Assembly (NCBI GenBank): GCA_900772495.1
Contig: CAAHEJ010000066.1
Coordinates: 1-26,578, forward strand
Direction of reading: 5' to 3'
From: an uncultured Campylobacter sp.
Lineage (GTDB): Bacteria; Campylobacterota; Campylobacteria; Campylobacterales; Campylobacteraceae
Length of the DNA: 26,578 nucleotides
Shown here: in pieces, positions 1-8,342 of the stretch
Layout of the letters: each line of letters begins with the position of its first letter
Position numbering within the stretch: position 1 is the stretch's first letter
Notes under the pieces: generated by a model
What the model saw: the letters and a program-made list of their open reading frames with translations, nothing else
What the model was told of the DNA's origin: nothing
Databases searched by the model: none
Made by a program: the position numbers and the translations under genes

Positions 1-250
1 CCACCAAATCCTCATCAAGCGTAAAGATATTTTTATACATTCCATTGCGGTGCATTATGTAAGGCACAGGCACGCCACGCATTTGCATAATGTTTAAGCC
101 CACTCTGTCAGCTAGCCGCTCTTCCATCTCCGTGCCCTTGATGTCGGGCGGATAAGTGCCGTCTTTGTTGATGAGAAAATGCCCTATTTTATGGATTATA
201 GCTGAATTTAGTTTATAGTTGTTAAGTTTGCAAGAATCAATATAAATCAA
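1..250 (-). CDS. metallopeptidase-like fragment, 3' end outside the window
   Basis: An open frame of 83 codons runs off the left edge. It reads MIYIDSCKLN at the start, then IIHKIGHFLI around residues 18-27 and EMEERLAD at 41-48. The H-x3-H pattern followed about 20 residues later by an E/D-rich helix resembles ImmA/IrrE-type and other zinc metallopeptidases. However, the expected catalytic glutamate of HExxH is a lysine here, and almost nothing precedes the motif. An in-frame stop lies within the end of the J-domain gene, so the frame cannot extend upstream. The only start I can find is TTG at 250-248, with GGGAG 9 bases before it. It begins 5 bases after the neighbouring stop codon. It is either a 5'-truncated, inactivated remnant or an unrelated protein; the family call is inference. 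Confidence 0.45.
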   Translation of the reverse strand, partial: MIYIDSCKLNNYKLNSAIIHKIGHFLINKDGTYPPDIKGTEMEERLADRVGLNIMQMRGVPVPYIMHRNGMYKNIFTLDEDLV

Positions 251-254
251 AATT

Positions 255-1025
255 TTACACTCCCAAATGCCTTTTCACAAGCTCATAGGCTTCATTTATT
301 TGCTGAAATTTACGCGCGCCCTCTTTTAGCTCTTTTTCGCTCACATTGTTTGCGTTTAAAATGTCGGGGTGATAGCGTTTAGCAAGCTCTCTGTATCTTT
401 TTTTAAGCTGGGGCAAATCAACCCCCTTTTCAAGCTCTAAAATGTTATAAGCCTCGTCTAAATTTAGGCTTTTGTCCTCGTTTTTAAAACTTTTTATGTT
501 GTTAAGCAAGTTTTCAAATTCACGCGAATTTATCCCAAAAGAGCGCGCTATGTCGCTTAAAAGCGTGATTTTCACTTCATTAAACTGCCCATCAATGCCC
601 GCCATAAAAATCAGCACATTAAGGACATTGAGCCGTTCGTTGTGCGGCAGCGGCACTTCACGCACAAATTCACGCGCTACGCTTGCTGTGTCGTTTAAAT
701 TCTCTTTATGCTCGTTAAAACTCGCCTTTAAAAACTCTCTTTCACGGCTATCTTTTGCGTTAGCGTTTAGAATTTGGCTTATCATATCAGCCTCGCGCTC
801 GCTCACGCGTCCATCGCTTTTGGCGATTTTTGCTAAAAGCGCCACGACATAGTAGTTCATCTTGCGGCGAAAATCGTCCATTTTTTCTTCCATTACCCCT
901 TGCATAAAACCCTTGCCAAAGCCCTTTGCGCCACGACTTGCTCGCCCTAAAAAGTCCTCTTTGCCATAAGTTTTAAAATAGTAATAAAAAGCCGCCACAG
1001 CAAGAAAAAGCAGTATGTAAAACAT
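255..1025 (-). CDS. DjlA-like membrane-anchored TerB/J-domain co-chaperone
   Basis: 256 residues. Residues 2-18 form one hydrophobic N-terminal segment, followed by a Gly/Lys-rich linker. Residues about 55-175 look like a TerB-type helical domain with two acidic loops (SDGRVSE near 70-76 and GIDGQFNE near 143-150). Residues about 190-256 are a J domain with the HPD tripeptide at 219-221 (KRYHPD), the motif that stimulates the DnaK ATPase. This order (membrane anchor, TerB, C-terminal J domain) is that of DjlA, so it probably recruits DnaK at the inner membrane. Its ATG lies 2 bases after the purL stop, and GAGG, formed across the purL end, is its ribosome binding site, so it is co-transcribed with purL. 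The client is unknown. Confidence 0.85.
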   Translation of the reverse strand: MFYILLFLAVAAFYYYFKTYGKEDFLGRASRGAKGFGKGFMQGVMEEKMDDFRRKMNYYVVALLAKIAKSDGRVSEREADMISQILNANAKDSREREFLKASFNEHKENLNDTASVAREFVREVPLPHNERLNVLNVLIFMAGIDGQFNEVKITLLSDIARSFGINSREFENLLNNIKSFKNEDKSLNLDEAYNILELEKGVDLPQLKKRYRELAKRYHPDILNANNVSEKELKEGARKFQQINEAYELVKRHLGV

Positions 1026-1027
1026 TT

Positions 1028-3211
1028 TTACCTCATCATCTCTTTAAATGCGCCAAAATAAACGCGTTTAAGCTCAGCGGTGTCAAGATTTACGCTTTTT
1101 TCAAGTATGAATTTTTGCGCCCTTGTGCTTGTGCCGATTTTTGTCGCTTTAAGGCTGAATTTTTGCGCTAAATTTAAAAACTTTTCCTCGTTTAAAGCGC
1201 CTATGATAGCACGGCTAGGGCTTTCATCAAAAAGCAATTTTTCATCATCAAAAATTTGCCCTATTTCAAGCCCAAAATTTGAAATCGCGCACATTTTTGC
1301 CAGCCCAATCGCCACACCGCCAACGCCCACGCTATTTGCGCAGTGTAAAATTTTCGCCTCATTTGCCTCAAAGAGCAAATCCCACAAGGCGCGTTCTTTG
1401 GCGTAATCACACTCCCCAAGCCTACCAGCCACAGCCTTATCCTGCACCTTAGCAATCAACGAGCCAGCAAATTCGCCCCTTGTTTCACCCAAAAGATACA
1501 CAGGGATATTTTCATCGCTAAAACAAGATTTGAGCGCGTTTTGAGCATTTTCATTAAGCCCTACTCCCACTATGGTAGGGCTTGGATATATGCTTACGCC
1601 CTCACTTTCATTATACAAAGAGACATTTCCGCTCACAACGGGCGTGTTTAGGGCTTTGCAGGCTTCTTTTATGCCCTCACAGCCTTGCGCGAACTGCCAC
1701 ATAACTTCGGGGTTTTGCGGGTTGCCATAGTTTAGGCAGTCGCTTATCGCCAAAGCTTTTGCGCCCGCACAAGCGATTTTGCGCCCCACAGCTGCGACAT
1801 TTAAAGCTGCCCCATTCTTAGGGTCGATGAAATTCAGCCGTGAGTTGCACTCGCAAGCCATAGCAAGCAATGCGCCATTTTCCTTGACACGAAGCAAACT
1901 CGCCCCTAGTGCGCCGTCTGCTTTTATGGTGTTTGTGCCAACTGATGAGTCAAACTGCTCGTAAATATAGGCTTTATCGCTTATATTTTCATTTGCAAGT
2001 AGTGCTAAAAAGGCATTTTGAGCGGATATTTTGAGCTTAAATTCATAGTTTTTAAGCTCATCTAAATACTTTGGCTTTACAGTAGGACGGCTTAAAATCG
2101 GTGCTTTCTCACTCAAAGGCGCGATAGGCACAAGAGCTACTTGCTCATCTTGCCAGAAAAGCTCCATTTTGCCACTATCTGTTACCTCGCCGATTATCGC
2201 CGCGTCTAAATTCCACTTAGCGAAAATATCGATGATTTGGCGTTCAAAACCCTTTTTCGCGCAAATAAGCATTCGCTCTTGGCTCTCGCTTAACATCAGC
2301 TCATAAGGCGACATACCGCTTTCGCGCATAGGCACTTTGTCAAGGTATAGCCGCATTCCGCTGCCACTACGCCCTGCCATTTCAAAGCTACTTGAAGTAA
2401 GTCCAGCCGCGCCCATATCTTGTATGCCAACGATGAAATCCTTTTCAAACAGCTCCAAACACGCCTCCATTAAGAGCTTTTCGGCAAAGGGGTCGCCGAT
2501 TTGCACTGTGGGGCGCAGGGCTTTGCTCTCTTCATTAAAGCTATCACTTGCCATCACAGCACCGCCAAGCCCATCTTTACCTGTCTTTGAGCCGACATAA
2601 ATCACTAAATTTCCTACGCCTTCGGCTTTGGCGTAAAATATATCCTTGCTCTTGCAAACGCCCAGCGCAAAGGCATTGACAAGGATATTGCCGTTAAAGC
2701 ACTCGTCAAAGCTCGTCTCCCCGCCGATAGTAGGCACGCCCATACAGTTGCCATAATGCGCTATGCCCTCCACTACGCCTTTTACAAGGTATTTTTGGTG
2801 TTTGCCGTGCTTTTTGGAGTGCAAATCCCCAAATTTAAGCGAATTTAAAGACGCCACAACTCGCGCTCCCATAGTGAAAATGTCGCGCATTATGCCGCCC
2901 ACGCCTGTGGCTGCACCCGCAAAAGGCTCGATGAAACTCGGATGGTTGTGGCTTTCTACCTTGAAAACCGCCGCCATTCCGCCGCCTATGTCGATGACGC
3001 CAGCGTTTTCGCCCGGTCCTTGAATCACCCATTTTGCCTTTGTAGGAAAGCCTTGCAGATATTTTTTGCTTGATTTATAAGAGCAATGCTCGCTCCACAT
3101 AGCACTTATCACGCCTAGTTCGAGCAGGTTTGGCTCACGCCCGAGTATCTTTAAAATCTCATCATACTCTTCATCGCTGATTTTGTGGGCTTGGATTGTC
3201 GCTTTGTCCAT
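1028..3211 (-). CDS. purL: phosphoribosylformylglycinamidine synthase subunit PurL
   Basis: 727 residues, the length of the small PurL that works with separate PurS and PurQ subunits. It converts FGAR, ATP and glutamine-derived ammonia to FGAM in de novo purine synthesis, in the cytoplasm. Visible family motifs are SEHCSYKSS at 40-48, ESHNHPS at 86-92 and the glycine-rich FAGAATGVGGIMRD at 97-110. The C-terminal half repeats the AIRS-like fold (VVSGNVSLYNES). The ATG at 3211 has AAGGA seven bases upstream. A TATAAT box at 3281-3286 gives a short leader. It is followed without a gap by the J-domain gene. purS and purQ are not in the window. Confidence 0.97.
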   Translation of the reverse strand: MDKATIQAHKISDEEYDEILKILGREPNLLELGVISAMWSEHCSYKSSKKYLQGFPTKAKWVIQGPGENAGVIDIGGGMAAVFKVESHNHPSFIEPFAGAATGVGGIMRDIFTMGARVVASLNSLKFGDLHSKKHGKHQKYLVKGVVEGIAHYGNCMGVPTIGGETSFDECFNGNILVNAFALGVCKSKDIFYAKAEGVGNLVIYVGSKTGKDGLGGAVMASDSFNEESKALRPTVQIGDPFAEKLLMEACLELFEKDFIVGIQDMGAAGLTSSSFEMAGRSGSGMRLYLDKVPMRESGMSPYELMLSESQERMLICAKKGFERQIIDIFAKWNLDAAIIGEVTDSGKMELFWQDEQVALVPIAPLSEKAPILSRPTVKPKYLDELKNYEFKLKISAQNAFLALLANENISDKAYIYEQFDSSVGTNTIKADGALGASLLRVKENGALLAMACECNSRLNFIDPKNGAALNVAAVGRKIACAGAKALAISDCLNYGNPQNPEVMWQFAQGCEGIKEACKALNTPVVSGNVSLYNESEGVSIYPSPTIVGVGLNENAQNALKSCFSDENIPVYLLGETRGEFAGSLIAKVQDKAVAGRLGECDYAKERALWDLLFEANEAKILHCANSVGVGGVAIGLAKMCAISNFGLEIGQIFDDEKLLFDESPSRAIIGALNEEKFLNLAQKFSLKATKIGTSTRAQKFILEKSVNLDTAELKRVYFGAFKEMMR

Positions 3212-3280
3212 TTGGCTGTCCTTTTTGAATTTCGCAAATTTTTGGCTATATTTTACTTAAAAATTACACACAAAGAGAAA

Positions 3281-3286
3281 ATTATA
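3281..3286 (-). promoter_or_regulatory. -10 box for purL
   Basis: TATAAT on the minus strand inside an A/T-rich stretch, about 70 bases before the purL ATG. Predicted transcription start is near 3274. No convincing -35 is seen, as is usual for Campylobacter sigma-70 promoters. Confidence 0.55.
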
Positions 3287-3346
3287 TGACATTTTTGTAA
3301 ATTTGTGGCGTTGGTGGGAGTTAATGAAAGTGAATGAATGCTAATG

Positions 3347-3352
3347 TATAAT
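3347..3352 (+). promoter_or_regulatory. -10 box of the decayed small gene
   Basis: TGTATAAT, an extended -10 element, lies 25 bases before the position where the remnant should start, and AAAGGAG follows at 3367-3373. It diverges from the purL promoter. The flanking bases 3321-3346 carry short repeats of the type AATG. Confidence 0.45.
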
Positions 3353-3377
3353 GTGAGAAATTTTTAAAGGAGTCGAA

Positions 3378-3601
3378 ATAACACAAAACAAACTAACACC
3401 CGATGAACTAGCTATGCTAGATAAATATGTCGAGCTGAAAAGAGCGATAAACAAATTTGACGACAAAAGAAAATCGAGAAAATACCTGATTACCAAGAAA
3501 CAATAGAATATGGCAGAAAATCACTGATAGTGTATAAAATACACTTCAAAACAGCAATCGTTGCTTTAAATTTACCTAATATCAAAACTCTCAAATTATA
3601 A
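3378..3601 (+). pseudogene. decayed small gene, unknown function
   Basis: A strong ribosome binding site (AAAGGAG) and a TATAAT box precede an open frame that begins with ATA instead of ATG at 3378: I-TQNKLTPDELAMLDKYVEL and so on, ending at TAG after about 40 codons. A second frame takes over near 3465-3475 (KKIEKIPDYQETIEYGRK, then SLIVYKIHFKTAIVALNL) and ends at TAA 3599-3601. Restoring one base in the A-rich run near 3465-3473 would join them into about 75 residues: a charged helical N-terminal half and a more hydrophobic C-terminal half. I do not recognise the family. Two independent lesions (start codon and frameshift) argue for a pseudogene, although a sequencing error could explain the frameshift. 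Confidence 0.5.
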
Positions 3602-3602
3602 C

Positions 3603-3628
3603 AGCTAAAACCAAACTTTTTGGCTTTA
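3603..3628 (+). terminator. possible hairpin after the small pseudogene
   Basis: Inverted repeat TAAAACCAAA / TTTGGCTTTA (3606-3615 and 3619-3628) with a 3-base loop and one mismatch, starting 5 bases after the remnant's stop. No clear U tract follows, so termination is uncertain. Confidence 0.3.
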
Positions 3629-3718
3629 AGGCTGATTTATAATGAATTTATAGCATAACTAATGAGAGACTGCTATTTGCATTTTATCCCTTGTTTTTGT
3701 TTATAGCGTGAATTTAGC

Positions 3719-3752
3719 CTTTGAATTTGGTGTGAAATTTGCAAATTCAAAG
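3719..3752. repeat. 10-bp inverted repeat downstream of mnmE
   Basis: CTTTGAATTT at 3719-3728 is perfectly matched by AAATTCAAAG at 3743-3752, with a 14-base loop. It lies 22 bases beyond the mnmE stop, so it may help end the rpmH-mnmE transcript. Neither side has a long T run. The remaining bases of the 3212-3773 gap hold nothing else I can identify. Confidence 0.35.
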
Positions 3753-3773
3753 TTTCAGCAAACCTTTACGCCG

Positions 3774-5102
3774 CTACTTCCCCAAGCAAAAAGTTCCAAA
3801 CATTTCATCAAACACTTCATCATTTTGAAACTCGTGCGTGAATTTAGTAATCTGCTTTATCGCCTCGTTGCACTCAAAGGCAAAAAGCTCTAAATTTTGC
3901 TCGCTTAAAAGCTGACTTGCCCTTTGTATCGCTTTGCTTGCCTCTTCGCAAGCCTTGATTAAAAGGGCGTTAGTGATGATAAAATCCTCACTATCTAGGC
4001 TGTCAAGGTAGTTTGAGAGTTTTTCTTGCAAGGGCGTGAGTGAATTTTTAGTGCTGATTTTGATAAATTCAATGCCTTTTGGGGCTTGAAATTCAGCCTT
4101 TAAGTCCGTTTTGTTTTGCACGAAAAAGATTTTTTTGTCGCTTTTTTTAAGGATTTTAAAAATTTGTTCATCCTCAAAGTCCATTTGGCGTGAGCTGTCA
4201 AAGACGGCGATGATGATATCAGCTTCTTCTATGGTGGCAAGGCTTAATTTTACGCCGATTTGCTCCACTTCATCATCACTTTTTCTAATGCCCGCTGTAT
4301 CGATGATGCGCACCAAATGCGTGCCGATTTTAAGCTCGTCCTCCACCCTGTCCCTTGTCGTGCCTGCTGTGTTGCTTACTATGGCGCGGTTTTTAGCCAG
4401 CATAGCATTAAGCAGTGAGCTTTTGCCGACATTTGCCTTGCCGACAATGGCGATTTTAAAGCCCTCCACAAGCCCTTTTTTGCTCTTTGAAATTTCAGCT
4501 ATTTGCCTTAAAATTTTTGCATTTTCCTCGTATAAATTTAGAGTTTGTGCTAAAATGTCAGGCGGCAAATCATCATCAGCATAGTCAATGCAAGTTTCCA
4601 CAAACGCCAAAGTTTTCACTAAATCCGTGCGGATTTTTTCCAAGAGTTCGCCAAATTTGCCCGATAAATTTTTAGCGATGATTTGCGCGGCTAGGGTTGA
4701 TTTAGCGTTGATGAGTTCGTTTATAGACACGGCTTTTAAAAGGCTCATTTTGCCGTTTAAACAGGCTCTTTTACTGAACTCGCCTGCCTCTGCAAGCCTT
4801 GCACCAAGCCTTACGCACTCATCAAGCAAAATTTGACTCACGCTTAAACCGCCGTGAATTTGAAACTCCACGACATTTTCGCCCGTAAAGCTGTGCGGGG
4901 CTTTAAAATAAAGCACTATGGCTTCGTCTAAAAAATCGCCCTTGCCATTGTAGAGCTTGCAAAGATGAGCGTGGCGAGTGGCTAAATTTTCACGCTTTGT
5001 GAGCTTTAAAGCAAGTGCGTAAGCCTTGTCGCCGCTTATACGCACTATGCTAATGCTTCCCACTCCGTTGGCTGTGGCTATGGAGACGATAGTGTCATTC
5101 AT
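3774..5102 (-). CDS. mnmE: tRNA uridine-5-carboxymethylaminomethyl modification GTPase MnmE
   Basis: 442 residues from the chosen start MNDTIVSIATA. With MnmG this GTPase installs the cmnm5 group on the wobble uridine of several tRNAs. Residues 1-110 are the N-terminal folate-binding domain. The inserted G domain shows GKANVGKSS (221-229), TAGTTRDR (245-252), DTAG (268-271) and NKTD (330-333). The C-terminus FCLGK carries the conserved cysteine of the family (C439). An in-frame ATG 16 codons upstream is possible, but the protein family begins at MNDTI. The start codon overlaps the last 8 bases of jag, pointing to translational coupling. It is the last gene of the rpmH operon. Confidence 0.96.
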   Translation of the reverse strand: MNDTIVSIATANGVGSISIVRISGDKAYALALKLTKRENLATRHAHLCKLYNGKGDFLDEAIVLYFKAPHSFTGENVVEFQIHGGLSVSQILLDECVRLGARLAEAGEFSKRACLNGKMSLLKAVSINELINAKSTLAAQIIAKNLSGKFGELLEKIRTDLVKTLAFVETCIDYADDDLPPDILAQTLNLYEENAKILRQIAEISKSKKGLVEGFKIAIVGKANVGKSSLLNAMLAKNRAIVSNTAGTTRDRVEDELKIGTHLVRIIDTAGIRKSDDEVEQIGVKLSLATIEEADIIIAVFDSSRQMDFEDEQIFKILKKSDKKIFFVQNKTDLKAEFQAPKGIEFIKISTKNSLTPLQEKLSNYLDSLDSEDFIITNALLIKACEEASKAIQRASQLLSEQNLELFAFECNEAIKQITKFTHEFQNDEVFDEMFGTFCLGK

Positions 5103-6357
5103 CTTTCTTAAAAAAGTCGTTGATAATGACAAATTTTTCATCATCGTCATTTTGGCGAATGCCTACATATTTGTTTGGAAAGCGTTCGCGCAACTTTTCA
5201 AGGGCAAGTTTTACCAAAACCCCATCAAGTGGCTTTGTCTGCGCCCTACCCGTAGCCTCCACGCGCTCAATGATACCTTGCAAATAAAAGTCCATTGACT
5301 GGGATTGATTGCGTAAAAAATCCGCGATTTCAAGGCGGATTAAAAGGTTGTAGCGCGAGTTTATCCAATTGTGAAGTAAGTAGGAAAGGGCTTTGTAGCG
5401 ATAAGCCTCTCTGCCGATTAACAAAGCAGCGTCCTCGCCTTCAAGTTTTATGTAAATGCTGTCCTTGTCATACACGCTAAGTTCGGTGATTTGCACGCCA
5501 AATTCGCCCGCTTTTATGAGCTTATCAAGCTGAATGCGGATTTCGTCAATGTAGAGCTTTGGATTTGGCACGCTTTCTTTGTGAAAAGAGTTGAAAATTT
5601 CATCATCTTTGACGACATATTTGCTTTTTGGCAAAGGCGCACTCGGCGTTTGCTCTTCATCTTGCTCATTATTTGCAAACTGCCTGTGATTGATACCAAA
5701 AATTTTATCGTTTTCAAAGCCCTGTGGCTCTTGCTTTACAGACTCAGCACTTGGGCGAAACGCCTTTGCGCTTTCATTAGCTCGTGGTGTGGGCTTGATA
5801 GGTTCGTCATCTGTGCTGATTTTATAGCCCTTTGCGCCGTTAAAGCTCTTTTTCTCGTAGCTTTTATCATAGCTTTCATAGCTCTTGCGCGGCTTTTCAG
5901 CCCTTTCTTGCACGCTTTCATCTCGTTTGGTGCTTGAAAATTTACTTTCATACCCTTCTTGTGGCGTTGTGTCTGTTTGAGTGCTTGAAAACTTGCTCTC
6001 ATAGTCATCATAGCGATTTGCCCTTTCATTAAACGCCTTATTTTCGTAGCTTTTGCTCTCATAGCTTTTTTCATAAGACAGAGAATCCTTGCGTTGGGGC
6101 TTATATGGCTCATCGTATCTGTCATTATACCTTGAATTTGAGCTGTATTTTTCGCCAAAATCGCGTTTTTTAGAGTATTTTTTGTCAAATTTTCTTTTTT
6201 TACACCTTGCTTCGATGATGGCATTTCTTTGAAAAAGCCCCAAAAAGCCGTCTTTGTGGTGCTGAATCACTTCGTATTCTAAGTCAAGCACCGAGCATTC
6301 AAGCTGTGATGCTGCCACAAGCAGCGCGTCTTGTAAATTTTTAGCTTCTATTTTCAT
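5095..6357 (-). CDS. jag: Jag/KhpB-like RNA-binding protein with long linker
   Basis: 420 residues. An N-terminal Jag domain occupies 1-53. Residues 54 to about 255 are a highly charged, Tyr/Ser/Lys-rich, low-complexity linker with two 17-residue repeats starting YESKFSST (119 and 136). The C-terminal part has a KH-like domain (ALLIGREAYRYKALSYLL, GREA loop at 315-318) and an R3H-like region (about 345-420) in which the R-x3-H signature is not visible. Family members bind RNA and act with the yidC region in cell envelope biogenesis. The ATG at 6357 has AAAGGA seven bases upstream and lies inside the last 17 bases of yidC. An upstream ATG at 6387 has no such site and was rejected. The stop overlaps the mnmE start. 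Confidence 0.88.
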   Translation of the reverse strand: MKIEAKNLQDALLVAASQLECSVLDLEYEVIQHHKDGFLGLFQRNAIIEARCKKRKFDKKYSKKRDFGEKYSSNSRYNDRYDEPYKPQRKDSLSYEKSYESKSYENKAFNERANRYDDYESKFSSTQTDTTPQEGYESKFSSTKRDESVQERAEKPRKSYESYDKSYEKKSFNGAKGYKISTDDEPIKPTPRANESAKAFRPSAESVKQEPQGFENDKIFGINHRQFANNEQDEEQTPSAPLPKSKYVVKDDEIFNSFHKESVPNPKLYIDEIRIQLDKLIKAGEFGVQITELSVYDKDSIYIKLEGEDAALLIGREAYRYKALSYLLHNWINSRYNLLIRLEIADFLRNQSQSMDFYLQGIIERVEATGRAQTKPLDGVLVKLALEKLRERFPNKYVGIRQNDDDEKFVIINDFFKKDE

Positions 6358-8002
6358 TGTTTTGTCCTTTATGATGCTCTCTTTCAAACATTTTGTTTAT
6401 CACAAGTTGTTGCACCAGCGAGCAGATATTATTCACACACCAATAAAGCGTAAGCCCTGCGGGAAACCACAGAAAAAAGAAAGTGAAAATCACAGGCAAA
6501 AACTTCATAATCTTCGCCTGTGTCGGGTCTTGAATACTCATCGGCGTGATAAGCTGCTGCACGAACATAGTCGCGCCCATCAAAATAGGCAGCACAAAAT
6601 AAGGGTCCATCACGCTCAAATCATTTATCCACAACGCCCACGGCGCAGCTTTTAGCTCCACTGCATTTTGCAAAACGCGGTAAATCGCAAAGAAAATGGG
6701 GATTTGCAAAATTATCGGCAAGCAGCCAGCAAAGGGGTTTGCGCCGTGTTTTTTGTAAAGCTCCATCATATGTAAATTCAGCTTTTGCGGGTCGCCTTTG
6801 TATTTTTCGCGCAGCTCCGTCATCTTTGGGGCTAAATCTTTGAGCTTATTCATCGATATCATCGACTTGTAAGTAAGCGGGAACAAAATTAAGCGTATGA
6901 TAAGCGTGAGCGCCACTATCGCCCAGCCCCAATTTCCTATGTAGGCAAAAAGCCAGCTCAAAAAGGCAAACGCGGGCTTAGCGATGAAAGTGAACCACCC
7001 ATACTCGATAACCCTCTCCAAACGCGTGTCTATGGCTTTGAGCGTGTCAAATTCTTTCGCACCTATGTAGCCGCCAGCCTTAAAGGCATTGCTCGCACTC
7101 GCATACACCACGCTATCGCCTTTTGCGTCCTTTGTGATGAGTGCGTTTAAGGGTGTGGCGAAATTATAAAAAAACGCCGCATAATACCTGTCAAAACTTG
7201 ACAGCAAAAACGCCGTCCTTTGCTCATTTTGCTCGACATCGCCGTCCTCAAAAGTCTCAACCGTATCTTTTGTATCGACTATCAACGCTCCGTGCACCGT
7301 GTAGTTATCCACACTCACGCTTGGGCGCGAGCCAGCACTGATGAAATAAGGCTCGTCCTTGCTTAAATTCACTTCAATCTCGTAGTTTCCTTGCTCGTAG
7401 AATTTAAGTTTCTTTTGAACGACTAATTCGCCTAAATTTTGCGTTAAAGTAAGCGTTAAAGGGGCATTTTTGCCGACTTTGATTTCATTTGTAGTGTCTA
7501 AATCCACGCTGTAAGCGGCGCTAAACGCCTTTTGATTTATAGCAGGGTTGCTAAAACGCAACTCCAAAGGCAAGGGCTTGTTGTCCTTGTTTTCGATAAG
7601 CTCCAAATCAGCGCCCTTTTCGTCCTTAAATTTAACATCTTTTAGCACAAAACTTGAAATTCGCCCTAGTTCATCAATCTTTGCGCTAAAATACTCACTG
7701 CTAATGCTGACTAATGCTTTGTGCTGATAAGCGCGTTGCGTGATAGGTGCTTGTGTATCGGCGTTTGAAAGCGGAGCAGCCTTTGAATTTGTCGCTAAAT
7801 CTGGGGCTGAATTCGCGTTTGAATTCGTAGCCAAATTTGCGTTAGAATCCGCCACACTCGCATTTTGCGACAGGCTTGCATTTTGTTCGCTCATTATTTT
7901 TTTGTCGATGAAAAATTCACTATACACGATAAAAAACAAAAACGAAAGCACGACAGCAAGGATAACTCGCCTTTGCTGCGCTGGGTCAGTTTTATTATTC
8001 AC
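6341..8002 (-). CDS. yidC: membrane protein insertase YidC
   Basis: 553 residues, long Gram-negative type. Residues 12-30 form the N-terminal membrane segment. An Asn/Ala/Ser-rich linker (about 35-80) leads to a periplasmic beta domain (about 90-330). The C-terminal insertase core (about 335-540) includes ALTLIIRLILFPLTYKSM, with the hydrophilic-groove arginine, followed by four more hydrophobic segments. It inserts membrane proteins alone or with SecYEG. The start codon is GTG (8002-8000), with AAAGGA upstream, and it overlaps the last 8 bases of yidD. The C-terminal tail (HHKGQNNENRS) is encoded by bases that overlap the jag start. Confidence 0.97.
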   Translation of the reverse strand: MNNKTDPAQQRRVILAVVLSFLFFIVYSEFFIDKKIMSEQNASLSQNASVADSNANLATNSNANSAPDLATNSKAAPLSNADTQAPITQRAYQHKALVSISSEYFSAKIDELGRISSFVLKDVKFKDEKGADLELIENKDNKPLPLELRFSNPAINQKAFSAAYSVDLDTTNEIKVGKNAPLTLTLTQNLGELVVQKKLKFYEQGNYEIEVNLSKDEPYFISAGSRPSVSVDNYTVHGALIVDTKDTVETFEDGDVEQNEQRTAFLLSSFDRYYAAFFYNFATPLNALITKDAKGDSVVYASASNAFKAGGYIGAKEFDTLKAIDTRLERVIEYGWFTFIAKPAFAFLSWLFAYIGNWGWAIVALTLIIRLILFPLTYKSMISMNKLKDLAPKMTELREKYKGDPQKLNLHMMELYKKHGANPFAGCLPIILQIPIFFAIYRVLQNAVELKAAPWALWINDLSVMDPYFVLPILMGATMFVQQLITPMSIQDPTQAKIMKFLPVIFTFFFLWFPAGLTLYWCVNNICSLVQQLVINKMFEREHHKGQNNENRS

Positions 8003-8342
8003 TTTTCTTTCCTTTAAATACTATTTTGACAACGAAACATTGTCCGTTTTCGCAAGGCACATACAAGAATTTAAGCCCCTTAAAGGCTTGCTTTGCTTGC
8101 CACCTTGTGCGCTCAAACTGCTTTGCAGACACCTTTGGGTAATCAAAGCCACCCGCAAAGTAAGGATTGCACTTTGCTATCCTTAAAAAACTCGTTACAA
8201 ACGCCCTAAAAAAGCCGTTTTTCTCAAAACTCTGCCTAGCAAACTCCGAGCAAGACGGATAAAAACGACAACAACGCGGTTTTAGCCCGCTCAAAAAGCG
8301 TTGATAAACGCCTATGGCTTTCACAGCACCTATTTTAAGCAT
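7995..8342 (-). CDS. yidD: membrane protein insertion efficiency factor YidD
   Basis: 115 residues from MLKIGAVKAIGVYQRFLSG. The family signature RCCRFYPSCSEFARQSF (near residues 23-39) is present, with several cysteines. YidD is a small membrane-associated protein that aids YidC-dependent insertion. The C-terminal extension after about residue 75 is basic. The ATG at 8342 overlaps rnpA by 13 bases and is preceded by GGGAAG. An ATG 7 codons upstream gives a non-conserved extension and was not chosen. It sits between rnpA and yidC as in most bacteria. Confidence 0.93.
   Translation of the reverse strand: MLKIGAVKAIGVYQRFLSGLKPRCCRFYPSCSEFARQSFEKNGFFRAFVTSFLRIAKCNPYFAGGFDYPKVSAKQFERTRWQAKQAFKGLKFLYVPCENGQCFVVKIVFKGKKSE

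Noticed and set aside
3708..3893. Small plus-strand frame starting GTG near the mnmE end
   Set aside because: It lies in the inverted repeat and antisense to mnmE; no ribosome binding site.
4111..4584. 157-codon open frame on the plus strand inside mnmE
   Set aside because: Antisense shadow of a clear GTPase gene; no ribosome binding site or recognisable domain. The same holds for the other long antisense frames in jag, purL and argF.
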